Source: Blasia pusilla
Taxonomy: Eukaryota; Marchantiophyta; Marchantiopsida; Blasiales
Assembly (NCBI GenBank): GCA_050084515.1
Contig: CM114275.1
Span: 15,190,001 to 15,254,000, forward strand
Reading direction: 5' to 3'
DNA length: 64,000 bases
Shown one piece after another: positions 30,743 to 42,635 of the stretch; position 1 is the stretch's first letter, and every line of letters starts with the position of its first letter. The translations under genes and the position numbers were made by a program. Below the pieces are notes generated by a model that had not been told where the DNA came from, ran no database searches, and saw only the letters and a program-made list of their open reading frames with translations.

Positions 30743-31172
30743 TGTTGGATTCTCAACATCCACTTCTCTAAGCACCATTAATCTGATCGGCCCCCTTGTA
30801 TGAGGAGAAGCCTAGATTGATGGTTCCGACTTAGACGTCGAAGGTGGCATAGTAATATGATGTAGGTGGTTTTAGGAGTAGCGTTACTAGGTTTATCTAA
30901 CCCTATATTGCATCAGGGTGCAGGGCACCTTGATGCAATATCGGAATTTTTTTTTTATTAATAGAAACGAAGAAAAATAGGTAAAAACCCTAGTTTTCTC
31001 GAGTAGTCAAATAGTCGGGAGCCGCAGCGGTAGCGCATTCTTGTATGTCGAGTTATCTCCATGTTCAGGTTCTATCAGAGCTCTTTTGTGAGCACACGGA
31101 CGGACTAGGCCACTTTGTATCTCTAAGTTTTGTAAATATTTCAGTGATTTCGTCACTTTCTATTTTCTCACA
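30743..31172 (+). repeat. Copia1 3' LTR
   Basis: It runs from TGTTGGATTCTC to TATTTTCTCACA. It includes the TTGCATCAGGGTGC inverted repeat (one arm damaged) and a GAGCCGCAGCGGTAGCGCA stretch resembling a tRNA D-arm. Directly beyond lies gypsy2 sequence. Confidence 0.85.
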
Positions 31173-32770
31173 TGAAGACCACCATCCCTTATCTTTCGGG
31201 AGTCTTCACAAGTCCTGGGAGTCCTTACTTCATCCGGTTTGAAATGCTTAGCGCCAAGTCTTGTGTGTGCGTTCTTTATCCCCTCCCTTTGTCGTCAGGC
31301 AAGTGTATAATATCTTCGCACATGCATGCCATTTACCCTTGTTGGCAGTGCTTCTCCTTTCAATGTTTCCAATTGTGAAGAACCATTTTCAAAAATCTCC
31401 TGAACCCAATAAGGCCCCATCCAGTTTAACTTCAGCTTCCTTGGGAACTTTAGATGACGGTTGTCAAAAAGTAGCACCAAGTCCCCTTCTCTTATTGATT
31501 GTGGTCTTAGGTTCTTGTCATAGCATGTCTTCCTTTGTTCTTGGATAGTCTTTGTATGTCCAAGGGCAAGATGTCTGGCGTCCTCCACCGCTACCAGGTC
31601 TTCGTTCCTCTTGGCGGTGGTAGTTGACTCTTCGTCATCCCTCTCCTGTTCTAAAATTAGGTAGGTGAGCACATCCCATTCAATTGGAACAAGGGGTTGC
31701 ATTCCATACGTGAGGTATAATGGTGTGTACTTGGTAGTGACTTTCTCTGCTATTTGGTATGCCCACAGGGCAACGAGAATCTTGGTATCCCAATCATATG
31801 AATAGGTGACAGTGAGGCCGTTCAAGATCCTACAAATAAGCCCATTGGACTTCTCAGTTAATCCATTAGCTTTGGGATTGTATGGGGTAGTCTTCCTGTG
31901 CTTGATCAAGAAATGGTTGGTCAAAGCTTCGACCGTCTGGTTGAGGAAATAAGTTCCCCGGTCGCTCACTAATTCCAGAGGACAGCCATATCTAGTAATG
32001 ATCATTTCATATAAAAATTTACCCACTGCCTCACTGTCATCTTTCCTAGTAGCGATTGCTTCCTCCATCTTGATGCAATAATCCGTAGTAATTAAAATAT
32101 ACTTTCGGCGGGTCTACCAAGTGGTAGGTGAGATAGGTCCAACAAAATCGATACCCCACTTCTCAAAAGGGACTAAGGGAAGAAAAGGTATCAAAGGCCG
32201 GCGGGAGGTCGTTCTGGGCCTTCCTGCTCTTTGACAAGCATCACACTTTTCTATAAAGAACCTCACATCCCGATACGTTGTGGGCCACCAATAGCGTGCG
32301 ACCAGGATCTTCTTGACCATATTCTTAACTGCATAATGCCCTTCTGCATCCTATGAGTGCGTGGCAGCAATCACTCGAGGTACTTCCTCCTTCTCCAAGC
32401 ATCTTCGGTATTCTTCGTCCGCGCCAAGCTTGAATAACACCTCCTCGCAGAGCTCATAAGGCCCTACCTAATGTAAGAACATTGCCCATTCTTCTACTGT
32501 CATAGGGGGTGGAAATCTGAAAGTGACGAGGAACCACAAAATGTCCTCGTATGAAGATCTTCTCAAGGTCTCTTCACTTATCAGGAATAGCTCCTCATCC
32601 GGAAAACCATCTTCCAGGGTCTTTGTCAGCTCGGCCTTTGGCGTCCTCAACCATGATAGTAAATCTGCATGTGGATTTTCCCTGCTCTTGTTACCACGTC
32701 AAATGTGAACTCTTATAGCAAGAGAATACAACGGGAAATCTTGTCTGACAAATCTGCTTCGATCGCCAAG
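31173..32770 (-). pseudogene. Gypsy2 fragment: RNase H end to integrase end
   Basis: On the minus strand it reads, in pieces, an RNase H tail ending LLxEFTFDV, an integrase zinc-binding part (ARYWWPTTYRDVRFFIEKCD), the catalytic core with FLNQTVEALTNHF and KANGLTEKSNGLI (Glu kept), and the C terminus to RVNGMHVRRYYTLA at 31295. TAG for Gln interrupts it near 32116 and other stops lie near 32353 and 32467. Its right side is cut at 32770 by the gypsy3 LTR, its left side abuts copia1. Confidence 0.8.
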
Positions 32771-33946
32771 TGTAATGTCCAAGTGTTTCTTATTTACAGT
32801 CATTTGTAGAGTTCGATCCCCAAGAGGATCATTTTTGGATGAAAAGAGAGTATAAAGTGATTATTATGTTGTAAAAGTAGTGTGGTTGATTATGTAATTC
32901 AAATGTAGTATTCCAGTAACATCTTCCGATCTTCCTTAGTACCTATGTTTTCTTCTTCAATTCTCTCAAGTGGAATTTAAAGTACGCTAAGGCAAATTGT
33001 TCTCTCGACATCTCGGAACCTCACAGAGATCTCAAGAATAAAGTTGGCTTCTCCTACTTTCGGAACTTAATCCGTCTTGGCAGGTTACTCTCTGTCAAAC
33101 AGATTTCATACAACTCTATGTTGATTATTCCATTGATGAGAAAGGTTCGCGTGATTCACTCTTCACTCTGCAGACCCAAAAAGAATACTGAGACATAAGC
33201 ATCACACATCAGAATGAATGAATGATTGCTTTACTACTCCATCAAGAATGGGAAGACTTCAAAGTATATACAAGCTCGAGAGGGTACAACTCTCTTGCTC
33301 GGACCATTCCTACAACATAAGGACTTCATGAGCGAATGATAATGATAGCTTCTGTCTTGTTTCTTAAATATTCTCGAGGGTAGGAGCGTTTCTAAGATCC
33401 GAAGCGTTCTTGATGAAGTTGGTGTCTCTTCAATATCTGTAACTACCTAGATCTATGGTGTGCGTTCCTTTTCCGATGGTCTCTAGGAATCCGGAGAACA
33501 AAATTGTCCTAACTATCTATTTGATACAAAGGGTTGCGCTCCTTCCTAGGCTAACTGTTTTAACTATGTGCCGGTTTGAATCACAATCATGCTGAGCTTC
33601 GCTGCGTTGAATTTTCGGAGGACGAAGCTCTTCATTCTTCATTCTCTTCGTGCTTCGCTCTTCGTGCTTTGCTTAAGAGCGAAGTACTTAAATGTCTGAG
33701 CCGTTGAGCTTCGCTAAGCCGCTAAGCAGCGTTGATCCTTTATACTTCGTTACGGCTTGTGATTCTCCTCTACGGCAAATCCTTGATCTTCCATCTCTCT
33801 GCCTTGTCTTAGGAGCTTCGTGATTCACTTGAATCTTACTCGTTCTTCTCCATAATTGCATATAATAATCCAAACCATAATGTACAAGAGTCTTTGTTCA
33901 ATAAAAAGATACATTTCTTCCAAAGTACAAAATTGTGGGTATCACA
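32771..33946 (-). repeat. Gypsy3 3' LTR (1.18 kb)
   Basis: Plus-strand ends are TGTAATGTCC and GGGTATCACA; on its own strand it runs TGTGATACCC to ACATTACA. It aligns to the solo LTR at 22739-23773 with an extra segment near 33330-33500. It inserted into the RNase H region of gypsy2; CCAAG at 32766-32770 should be half of its target duplication. Confidence 0.85.
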
Positions 33947-33961
33947 TACCCCCTCCCTCAA
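33947..33961 (-). promoter_or_regulatory. Gypsy3 polypurine tract
   Basis: TTGAGGGAGGGGGTA on the minus strand directly precedes the LTR start TGTGATACCC. Confidence 0.75.
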
Positions 33962-33985
33962 ATGTGAGCCGCCCCGCAGAACACT

Positions 33986-35853
33986 TCATGATGTCTCTCC
34001 TATCTCCATAAAAGTGTCGTCTAAACTATCAAATTCAAGGGTAGGCACAAAACGGACGTGAATCGTAGAAGGTTTGTTGATAATGTTAGGGGTATGATTG
34101 CGCATTCTTTCTCGCGACTTGTTAACAACTAAGTTACTCCCTAGGACTTCATTCTGGACTAAGACATCAGATGGAGTAAATAATGGTAACTCTTCAAGAG
34201 TAAGTGAAAGAGTGGGTACAACTTCTGGAAGAGACTTGGTATGATTGTCGAATTGGTGCTTCCAATGTTTGAGGATATAGTCGATTTCCTCGTTCATCTG
34301 TTCTTCGAAATTCTTGCTTGCTTCGTCGACTAGCTCTTTGACATCTTGCGGGTCCATCTGGGCTTCGTTGAGTAGCTTTTGCTCTGCTTCCAATACTGCG
34401 ATCCTCCCTGTAGCCTCCGACCACTGCGCCAGTAAGTCTTTGTTCGTTTTTTGATGTTCTTGAAGCAACTTCAAAGACTCAGCATGCTGGATGGCCAACT
34501 TCTTGAATTCGGTGTGAACACGCCGTATTTGATGCCGATACTTGTCAATGAGGTGCGAAGCTTCCTTGATATGCGAAGCTAACTGATCCGCCCCACATTC
34601 GAGGTTAATCGTCAAACTTTCCCATTAGCGTGCGTTCCGTGCTTCGTACTGACACTGGACCAAGTCGCTTTGAGCTTTGCGAAGCGTGGTCTTCGTGTCT
34701 TCGAGTTCCTGATCCTGTAAGTGAAGATTCGTTTTGCTACTCGACACTGTGCTTCGTGGTCTGACGAAGCTTGTGCCCTACAGTTGAGGTCGTCCAGGGC
34801 TTGTAAATAATCGTCCACGGACGTTGTATCCTCTAGGTGAAGAACATGTTGTTTGGTTCATGACGGAAGGCGCTAATTGCAAGAACCACATCATGTCGTC
34901 TGCCGTCTGCGACATGAGACGAAGTGCAGGTTGGTGATCCCTTGCCCGCGGGGTCTCGTCAAAATCCTCCTGATTGACGGGTTCTGGGGCCGAGGGTGTT
35001 TCAAAATTGACTCGGCCTCGCTTTGGCCGTGGCATTTCGTTGGTATCTTCGTCTTTCTTTAAGGCCGAAGTATGAGGATGTTGCTGAGGTGCTTCGGAGG
35101 GCGTGGTGACTTCGTGGCTACCCATGGTACCAATTCCGCCTTTCCGTAGTAGTCGGACGGGGGTAACTTACGACCAATCTAATGCCTCCTCTGCTGTTAA
35201 TTCCTGCTTGTGAATATAAAGATGGATCAAGAAAGGAGATAGGAAGGACTCCGTGCTTGGATGAAGCACTTCCACCATTGCTCGTACCTGCCCGTCCACA
35301 AAAGCAGCAAAGTCGACTCATGGGGCTTCGGGTTCCAGGTGCTGATTCCAGATAATGTAGCACATCTTCAAGAGCTTGTTTGTCAGATAGTAAGAATGGC
35401 GGGATAAAACATACTCATCAAATGTTTGCAAAACTGACCAAAGACGGGCAAGAAGAGTGACGTAGCCTTGTAGCCGTTCCTGCCCAGGCGCTCAGTCGTG
35501 ACACAGCCGAGTGCTAAAAGATCTTCATGCTTTACTAGCAACTCCGTGTCATACTCGTACTCTGGCGCAGCCGAGAGCAGATAAGTTGCTCTCCAGTCAT
35601 CCACCGTCCATTGTTGGGGCTGAGCTCGATAGCGAAGACCCTTCTTTCGAAACTTAGCGACGGCAGACAAAGAGCGAAGCTCACCAAGGAGTTCTCCGGA
35701 TGTCAAGGTCCAGTTGGCTTGAAAGAAAGTTGCCAACGATCGCTCCTCCGAGCCGACCGGCTCGGTGCGGCTTGACCATCGGCATTGCCGCGCTTCGCAG
35801 AATGGGCGTGGAGTCTTCGCGAGGCATGTTGCTAGGTCGATCTTGATGGACAC
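33986..35853 (-). pseudogene. Gypsy3 post-pol ORFs: conserved domain plus coiled coil (broken)
   Basis: First comes a part related to gypsy1's post-pol ORF (35853-35383): TFFQANWTLTSGELLGELRS, LLSAAPEYEYD, LGCVTTERLGRNGYKA. A frame with low-complexity Pro/Glu/Thr sequence follows (35125-34778). The last open part (34615-33986) is a long coiled coil (YRHQIRRVHTEFKKLAIQHA; ATGRIAVLEAEQKLLNEAQM) ending in NKPSTIHVRFVPTLEFDSL. No hydrophobic membrane segment is evident. Two family members sharing the order suggests a genuine extra protein of this gypsy lineage, function unknown. Confidence 0.6.
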
Positions 35854-36120
35854 CCCGCTTTGGCCTGCTACGCAACTTTATGGTGATCCTGTCCATGAAA
35901 ATACCCGCTTGGTTACGACGGACCGCTCTTATAGTCTGCTCCCCCTGTCCGTTCTTGGTCGGCGCCGGGTCAGAATAAGAAGGTTGGCACTTCAGCGTCT
36001 TTGCCACGCTCCCCCCACTTCATGTGCTTCGCTTCGCGAAGCTCGGGATGTCTTGAAGTTCGGTGCTTGCCGCCCGCCATGGCTGGCGTCGCCTACCCCC
36101 TTCCTCCTGTTTCAATCTGC

Positions 36121-38470
36121 CTAAAGTTCGGGCTCATAATAACGGCGCACATGCATGCCATTGACTCGAGTGGGCATGGATTCTCCCTGTAAGGTTTCTA
36201 ACTGTAGGGATCCATTATCATAGATGGCCAATACCCGGTAGGGTCCCATCCAATTTAATTTTAATTTTCCGGGGAACTTTAGTCGCCGGTTATCATACAA
36301 TAGCACTAAGTCTCCAACACTGATAGATTGTGGCCGGAGATGTCGATCGTAACGTTTTTTACGTTCTTTTTGCACCTGGGCTGTCCGGCGTAACGCGAGC
36401 ATGCATGCCTCTTCCAACGCCACCAAAGTCTCATTCGTGTGTTCGATAACTTCGTCCCCAGCCTCCGTTCTTGTTCCCTCCAATACCCGATAAGTGGGCA
36501 AAGCCCATTGAATAGGTATTAAGGGATCTACGCCATAAGTCAAGAAGAACGGGGTGTATTTTGTAGTAACCTTCTCAGCTGTTCGGTACGCCCATAATGC
36601 CGGGGCAATTTTCGTGTCCCAATCATAGGAATATGTTACCGTTAATCGATTCAATATTCGGCAAATGAGGCCGTTAGATTTTTTCGTCAACCCGTTGGCT
36701 TTAGGGTTGTAGGGAGTGGTTTTCCGATGATTAATGAGAAAGTGGGAAGTGAGAGACTCAATAGTCTGGTTCAGGAAGTGCGAGCCACGGTCACTTACTA
36801 GTTCCAACGGACAGCCATAACGCGTGATAATCATCTCGTATAAAAACTTAGCCACTGCTTCACTGTCATCTTTTCGCGTGGCTACCGCTTCGACCATCTT
36901 AGTACAATAGTCAGTGGCGATAAGAATATACTTCCGCCGGGTTTGGCGAGTGGCCGGGGAGATAGGGCCCACGAAGTCAATGCCCCATTTTTCAAAAGGA
37001 GCTAGGGGCATAATGGGGACCAAAGGCCACCGCGTAGTCGCTGTGGGTCGACCTGCTCTTTGACAGGCATCACAACTCCGAATAAAATTACATACGTCTT
37101 TGTACATAGTTGGCCACCAATAACGTGCGGCCAAAATTTTCTTAACGGTATTTTTTACCGCATAGTGTCCACCCGAATCAGCCATATGCAGGGCTCTGAT
37201 GACCTGGGGAACTTCTTCGGCTTCCAAGCATCGTCGATGCTCTTCATCAGCACCTAATTTGAATAGGACCCCTTGACATATCTCATATGGGCCTATCCGA
37301 TGTAAGAAAACTGCGCGTTCTTCCGCTGTCATCGGGGCAGGAAGTCGCAGAGTCATTAGAAAACGTAGAATATCCTCATAAAAAGACTGGCTCAACCAAT
37401 CTTCTGTTATATGGAATAGGTCTTCATCGGGAAAGGTATCATCGACGGATTGGGTGAGGTCCGCGTTTGTCATCCTCAACCGGGAAAGAAAATCGGCATT
37501 GGTATGCACCTTGCCGGCATGGGTCACAACATCGAATGTGAATTCTTGTAGCAACAAGATCCACCGTGCAATGCGTCCTGACAGGTCGGCTTTCACCATT
37601 AAGCGTCTGAGTGCAAAATGATCCACATGGAAGACAAATTCGTACCCTAATAAATAGTGTCGGAACTTTTTACACGAGAAGACCATGCCTAACGCCTCTC
37701 ATTCGGTAGTTGTATATTTTTGCTCCGCTGCCGATAGTTGTCGGCCGGCGTAGTAAATCAAAAAATCATGTTTGTTCTCATCCAATTGGCTGAGCACTAC
37801 TCCAATGGCAAATGAGGATGTGTCCACATATACGTGGAAGGGTTTGGTCCAATCGGGGGACCGAAGTACAAGAGCTTTTTGCAATGCGTCTTTTAAGGTG
37901 TCAAATGCCACTTGGCACGCTGGTGTCCACTCCCATTCGGTGGTCTTCTTAAGTAATGCAGTAAGAGCTCCTGCTTTTACCGCGTAATCTTTAATAAACC
38001 GTCGATAGTACCCGACATGTCCCAAGAATCTCTCAATTCCCGGAGATTAGTAGGTGGTTCCAATGCGACGATAATATCCACCTTGGCCTTGTCGACCTCA
38101 ATTCCTTGCGCCGACACTCGGTGTCCCAGCAAAATTCCTTGTTTCATATCAATATACGATTTGTCCGGATGAAGGGACAAATGCACTTCGCGACAGCGTG
38201 CGAGTGTTAACTCTAACTTTTCCACATGTTCGGCCTCTGTGCTGAAGATACAAAAATCGTCTAAAAAGATTTCCACAAACTTCCGCAGATACTCCTGGAA
38301 GATGGAGATCATCATCCGTTGGAAAGTAGTTGGGGCATTGCACAACCCAAAAGGCATTACGCGATATGCGAAAGTTCCCAAGTCCGTAGTGAACGTGGTG
38401 AGGGGACGATCCTTTTCTCGTATGGATACTTGGTTGTACCCCGAATATCCGTCCAAGAAAGTATAACGCT
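36121..38470 (-). pseudogene. Gypsy3 pol: RT, RNase H, integrase (5' truncated)
   Basis: Reverse transcriptase starts at TFLDGYSGYNQVSI near 38465 and has the VMPFGLCNAPTTFQRMM block and FLDDFCIFS catalytic motif. A frameshift near 38010 separates it from GHVGYYRRFIKDY and RNase H (FHVYVDTSSFAIGVVLSQLD). A TGA replaces CGA (TTE-stop-EALG) near 37697. The next 521 codons (37686-36121) are open: RNase H end, integrase zinc part (YKDVCNFIRSCDACQ), GIDFVGPISP, LVSDRGSHF and GDLVLLYDNRRLKFPGKLKL. The catalytic Glu of the integrase appears as Lys (NGLTKKSNG), whereas gypsy2 has NGLTEKSNG. Upstream protease and gag are missing. Confidence 0.85.
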
Positions 38471-39579
38471 CTTTTCCTGTTAGTCCAACTTTTTAGGCAT
38501 TATGGCAGGCTTCTTCACTTTTTCCTCGTTCCTCTATTATCCTCACACCATTATTCTCTAACACGGTATTTCAGAGACGTGTTGGATTCCTACTACTTGT
38601 CGGATTATCATGTCAGATTCCCAACCTGACGAATTCTCATGGGATGCAAGGCGGAATGGAATCACTTGTCAAGAACATTCTTTTGTTGTGGTATGTTTGC
38701 TTGCAAGGGGTGCAACCCATCAGATTTCGACGGGTTGCAAGAGTTGCAACCTGTCGGATTCCGATGGGTTGAAAAGGGTATAACCTATCGGATTCCAACA
38801 TTTAGGGTCTCAATGAAGGAACATGGGTACATCAGTTCCTCTTTACTCATGGTAGCTATCAACCTTTTGGTTCAATTATCATCTCAGTCTGATCACATTT
38901 TCTTCTTGATGCATACATTTCTCGGTGGCAGAGAGAATGGTGAAACCAAGTTGTCAAATGCACAACAATCCATGGTATAATTTATGCACCCATTCATGAG
39001 CCAACATCATTCAATGATATCATGAAAGTCTTTGGCTACCATCGGTGATGAGTGATTTGTTCTATTGTGGAAAACCCCCTCATGGATGAGTATTGATCGA
39101 ATGGGATATTTGATGCCTTTTGCAAGAAGAGTCAACAATCCATAATATCAACCACATCTTCAGAGAAGTTAAACCTTGAAGGGCACATAAGTCTATTGAG
39201 ACAGAGCTCTTTGATGGTGATTAGTGAGTGCATTGGTTCCCTGGTTCAAACACGTTTAATTTGGAGTGGGGGAATAGTGGTTTTAGGTAGAGAAACACTT
39301 ATTGATTGTGGATGGGTGTCACTCTGTAGAGCATACAAGATTATCTTATGTGGTAGGCGTTGGGATATATCTCAAGTGACATAGGACCGATATGGAGCAC
39401 TTAGGGGGGCAAGACTCTCAAGTTCCCCTTTTTTTTCAATCCCCATCTACAATCGTCAGGTAGAGCCACTTGTTAGCCCAACAAAGTCCCTTGTACATGA
39501 ACCGATGAAAGTTAGGAATATTTTTGTAGATGACGAGACAGAAGAGATCATAGACTAGAGTTTGTAGTTCAAGAAATTT

Positions 39580-40730
39580 AATGGAAATATCTGAATTGCA
39601 AGCGGATTTCAATCAATGACTTTAAATGTGTTTCTCAAACTTTCTTGGCTCTAGTATAGAATCTTTTTGGAGCTTTCAGTTTCCAACAGGCTGAAACTTG
39701 TGTTTTTAGAATCCATTTATTGTTTTTCACACTGCCTGCAACCTCCAACTTGTCAGATTTTTATAAGTCAAAACTTAATTTTATGGTATTCCATATATGG
39801 TGTTCCTATGGTATCTTTCATAAAATTTTCTTGCAACCCGTGGGATTCCGACGGGTTGCATGCCTAAATGTGGATTTCCTATCATTTCTTCATATGGATG
39901 TAAAGTTGTTTCTTGAAATTTTGCAATTGTCATGTCTTGCTACTTGTCAGATACCAACAGCTTGCAAGCAGTGTCTTTGTTGTCCTAATTCTTTCGTTTA
40001 TCTTACCCCTGATGAGTCATGTCTGTTTTTGGTTTTTCTTATTCTCATGTCTTACAACTTGTCAAATTTTGATGGGTTGCATTTATGAATGGAACTTGTG
40101 TGTTTCCTAGCATTTCTTCATATGGATGTTTCCTTTTTCTTACATCATGTCTTGCAACTTTTTGGATTCCGACAGGTTGCATGTCTGAATGGAACACGTG
40201 TGTTTCCTAACATTTCTTTCTATGGATGTTTCCTTTTTCTTACATCATGTCTTGCAACATGTCGGATTTCGATGGGTTGCATGTCTCAATGGAACATGTG
40301 TGTTTCTTGCCTTTCTCTGCCTTCACATGTATGTTTTATTCCTATTTCCTTCAATTTTTTAGGGGTCATGTATTTCCTCATTTGGATTTTTCCGACGAGT
40401 TGCATGTCTGGATGGAACCTATGTTTTTCTAATCATTTCCTCATATGTATATCTAGTTTTTCAGTAGAATTTTATAGTGGTTGTATCTAACATGTCTAAT
40501 TCCGATAGGCTGCTCGTAATTTCTCTAGTAACCTCATTCTTTCTTTTTTCTTACATCATATCGGATTGCGATAGGTCGCATATGAGGATGATTGCCTTGT
40601 ATTCATTTCATTCTCTCTTTCTTTCTTTTTATCATGTGTTGCTCCTGAGTTTCTTCACTTTTGACGTCTTGCAACCTGTCGGATTACGACAAGTTGGCAA
40701 GATGATTGCTTCTCTTTTCCTCTCAGTCCT
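39580..40730. repeat. MULE-X AT-rich region with spaced palindromes
   Basis: Palindromes lie near 39834-39860, 39940-39966, 40050-40080, 40152-40180, 40254-40281 and 40670-40697. Several are followed by a near-identical spacer with GCATGTCTGAATGGAACACG and TTTCTTCATATGGATGTTTCC, giving a loose tandem repeat of 100-180 bp. No gene is visible. Confidence 0.6.
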
Positions 40731-41279
40731 TCCTTTAGGATTTCTTGTTGGCTTCCTTTTCTTCTGCCATATGTGTTTAAATATTTCCAAATGCCCATCA
40801 ACCTTGTAAAGACTCCATGTACCCATTCTTAAGCCAAGTCTTGTAACTCATTCCTAGCCTCCAAGTCTTTTGAGTCATTGTTGGCAATATTGCAATCCTT
40901 CACTTTCTATCAACTTCACCAAATGACCTATCCTCCTTTTCAATTCCTTTATCTCCAAGACTTTCGTCATTGGTTGTTGAATTCTGATAATATGTTGGGA
41001 ATGAGGATGAGAGTCTTGGGCTAGATCCCATAGTCGGAGTGTGTTTTGAACGACTTTGATCAATTTTGTAGTGATAAAATCCCCTCTGATGGATCTGCAA
41101 TGGAAAGATATCCTCCTGCTCCATAAACACCGGCCTACACATAGAGTGATTAAAGCATGTCAGAAATGGTCTCCACTGTTCCATCTTCACATTCACGATT
41201 GAAATATGATGTTTGTTTTTGCCCCAACATGATCCACCCGTTACTCTCTTTAAAACTTTTATTGCATTTAAAGTGGAGG
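40731..41279. other. MULE-X subterminal segment, one weak ORF
   Basis: A minus-strand frame at 40900-41196 (98 codons, beginning MNVKMEQWRPFLTCFNHSMC) starts just inside the terminal repeat. It has no match elsewhere in the window and no recognised motif. I see nothing else here. Confidence 0.3.
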
Positions 41280-41569
41280 AGAATATTAAAACATGGTGGA
41301 AATTTTTGAAGAGAGGTTAAGGATTTTGGATTTTTTTAAGAGAGACTCTCCTCTCTTCCTCTGTTCCTCTCCTCTATTCCTCTCTCCTACCAAAATACCA
41401 GCCTTCAATCAGTCCATGAGTTAGACTATCTTGGTTCAGGGGAAACTCTCGGAGTCCGAGTTATTTCAAATCCTTGGGCTTATTTCATGACATATCTGCC
41501 TTCTTGCAACCCTTCGGACTCCAACACGTTGCAATTCCCTAGAGACTTGCAAAGAATAACATAATCTTG

Positions 41570-42025
41570 GACCCTTATGCAACCCGTGGGAGTCGGACGG
41601 GTTGCTTTTGGTCAGAGATTATGCAGATCTTTGATAAGATTTGTAGGAATTGCAACCCGTCAGACTTTAACGGGTTGCCCTTGAACCTAACTAGTCTTAC
41701 TGAGAGGCCTTAGGGAATAGAAAATGCAACCCGTCAAAGTCCGACGGGTTGCATTTTGGCCAAGGAACAAGTCTAAGCATTCATGGCGAAGCACCCCGTC
41801 AGACTCTGAAGAATTGCATTTTGGCCAAGGAACAAGTCTAAGCATTCATGAGGAAGCAGCCCGTCAGACTCCGATGGGTTTCATTTTGGCCAAGGATCAA
41901 GTCCAAGCATTCATGGCAAAGCAACCCGTCGGACTCCGACATGTTTCCGTTTTCGTCTCCCGATCTTCCAGAGATTGTTTCTAAACGACATAGGAGCAAC
42001 CCGTTAGAGTCCCACGGGTTGCAGG
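41570..42025. repeat. MULE-E intron palindrome array (about 68-bp units)
   Basis: About four units of a GCAACCCGTCAGACT-type palindrome plus ATTTTGGCCAAGGAACAAGT and AAGCATTCATGG lie at 41725-41960, with single palindromes at about 41577-41605, 41650-41678 and 41996-42023. The spacer resembles the CGGCCAAAAACATCC spacer of copies B, D and F in form, but has its own sequence. Confidence 0.75.
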
Positions 42026-42063
42026 CACAACCAAAATGTATGAGCGGGAAAGAAAATACTAAC

Positions 42064-42533
42064 CTGTTCATCGAGTGCATGACCATCTCCATCGTGGCCA
42101 TGTGATCGGGGAAGGGGTGGAGGACGACTGCCCTCTCGCAAAAATGCACCTCCAATGCAATGAATTTGGGAGCTCTGATGCTAAATGGGACCACGCCATG
42201 AATCTATGGTTTGCATCCAAGATGTAGAAGTACAAGTTATGAATCCATTTGTACTTCATTCTTGCCATTGCTTTCCTAAACTCAACATCCCTCATTTTCC
42301 AAAATGCATCCATCTTGTCGAGGTCTTCATTAGTGACCAAGGATTGCATCCCATATTCATCATAAGGCTAAACATAAAAAGGAGGAAAGTTGTCTACGTA
42401 TGAAGTTGTTGCAACCAACCGCTTCAACTTGGCAACGTCTTCGTCCGACTGAATTTCACAATGTATTCCATATTTCCTGGTCAGAAGAGAGGAATCCTTG
42501 GTGCCTTTCGGCTATCCACCACTGCCATTTGCT
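42064..42533 (-). pseudogene. MULE-E exon 2: ParB-like domain (broken)
   Basis: Between a TTCTAG acceptor and a GTTAGT donor it reads EQMAVVDSRKAPRIPLF, then after stops MDAFWKMRDVEFRKAMARMK, LYFYILDANHRFMAW and, after another shift, CERAVVLHPFPDHMATMEMV. The D-x-NHRF core and the C-terminal HPxPxHMAT block survive divergence, which points to past selection on this domain. Confidence 0.55.
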
Positions 42534-42635
42534 CTAGAACATGCGAGAAATTTCAACATTGTCAATAACCAATTGTTTCCTTCAATGCATGTACGCCTTT
42601 CAAATGTTAAGAAAAAATTGTCGATCACTACTCAC

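Larger units (their letters stand above)
26238..31172 (+). mobile_element. Copia1: Ty1/copia retrotransposon, both LTRs, defective
   Basis: It is bounded by TGTTGGATTCTCAACATCCA LTR starts at 26238 and 30743. The order is gag, zinc knuckle, protease, integrase, reverse transcriptase, RNase H, as in Ty1/copia. The left flank is the MULE-D palindrome array and the right flank is gypsy2. The five bases on each side differ (CATCA and TGAAG), so there is no target duplication. The primer-binding site and the end of the 5' LTR are deleted. Stops and frameshifts break the polyprotein. Confidence 0.85.
38471..41403 (+). mobile_element. MULE-X: inverted, rearranged left-arm remnant
   Basis: 38471-38960 is the reverse complement of the left-arm region near 3270-3660 of MULE-B. 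39290-39560 matches the small exon region near 3960-4210, so the order is rearranged. The end at 41280-41403 is a left terminal repeat in inverted orientation (CTCTCTTCCTCT repeats ending in AAAATACCAGCC). The junction with gypsy3 at about 38469-38477 sits on CTCTTTTCC, similar in both partners. 38961-39289 has no recognised homology in the window. Confidence 0.6.

Noticed and set aside
40900-41196. 98-codon minus-strand frame inside MULE-X
   Set aside because: No homologue in the window and no motif. It is kept only as a remark in the subterminal region.
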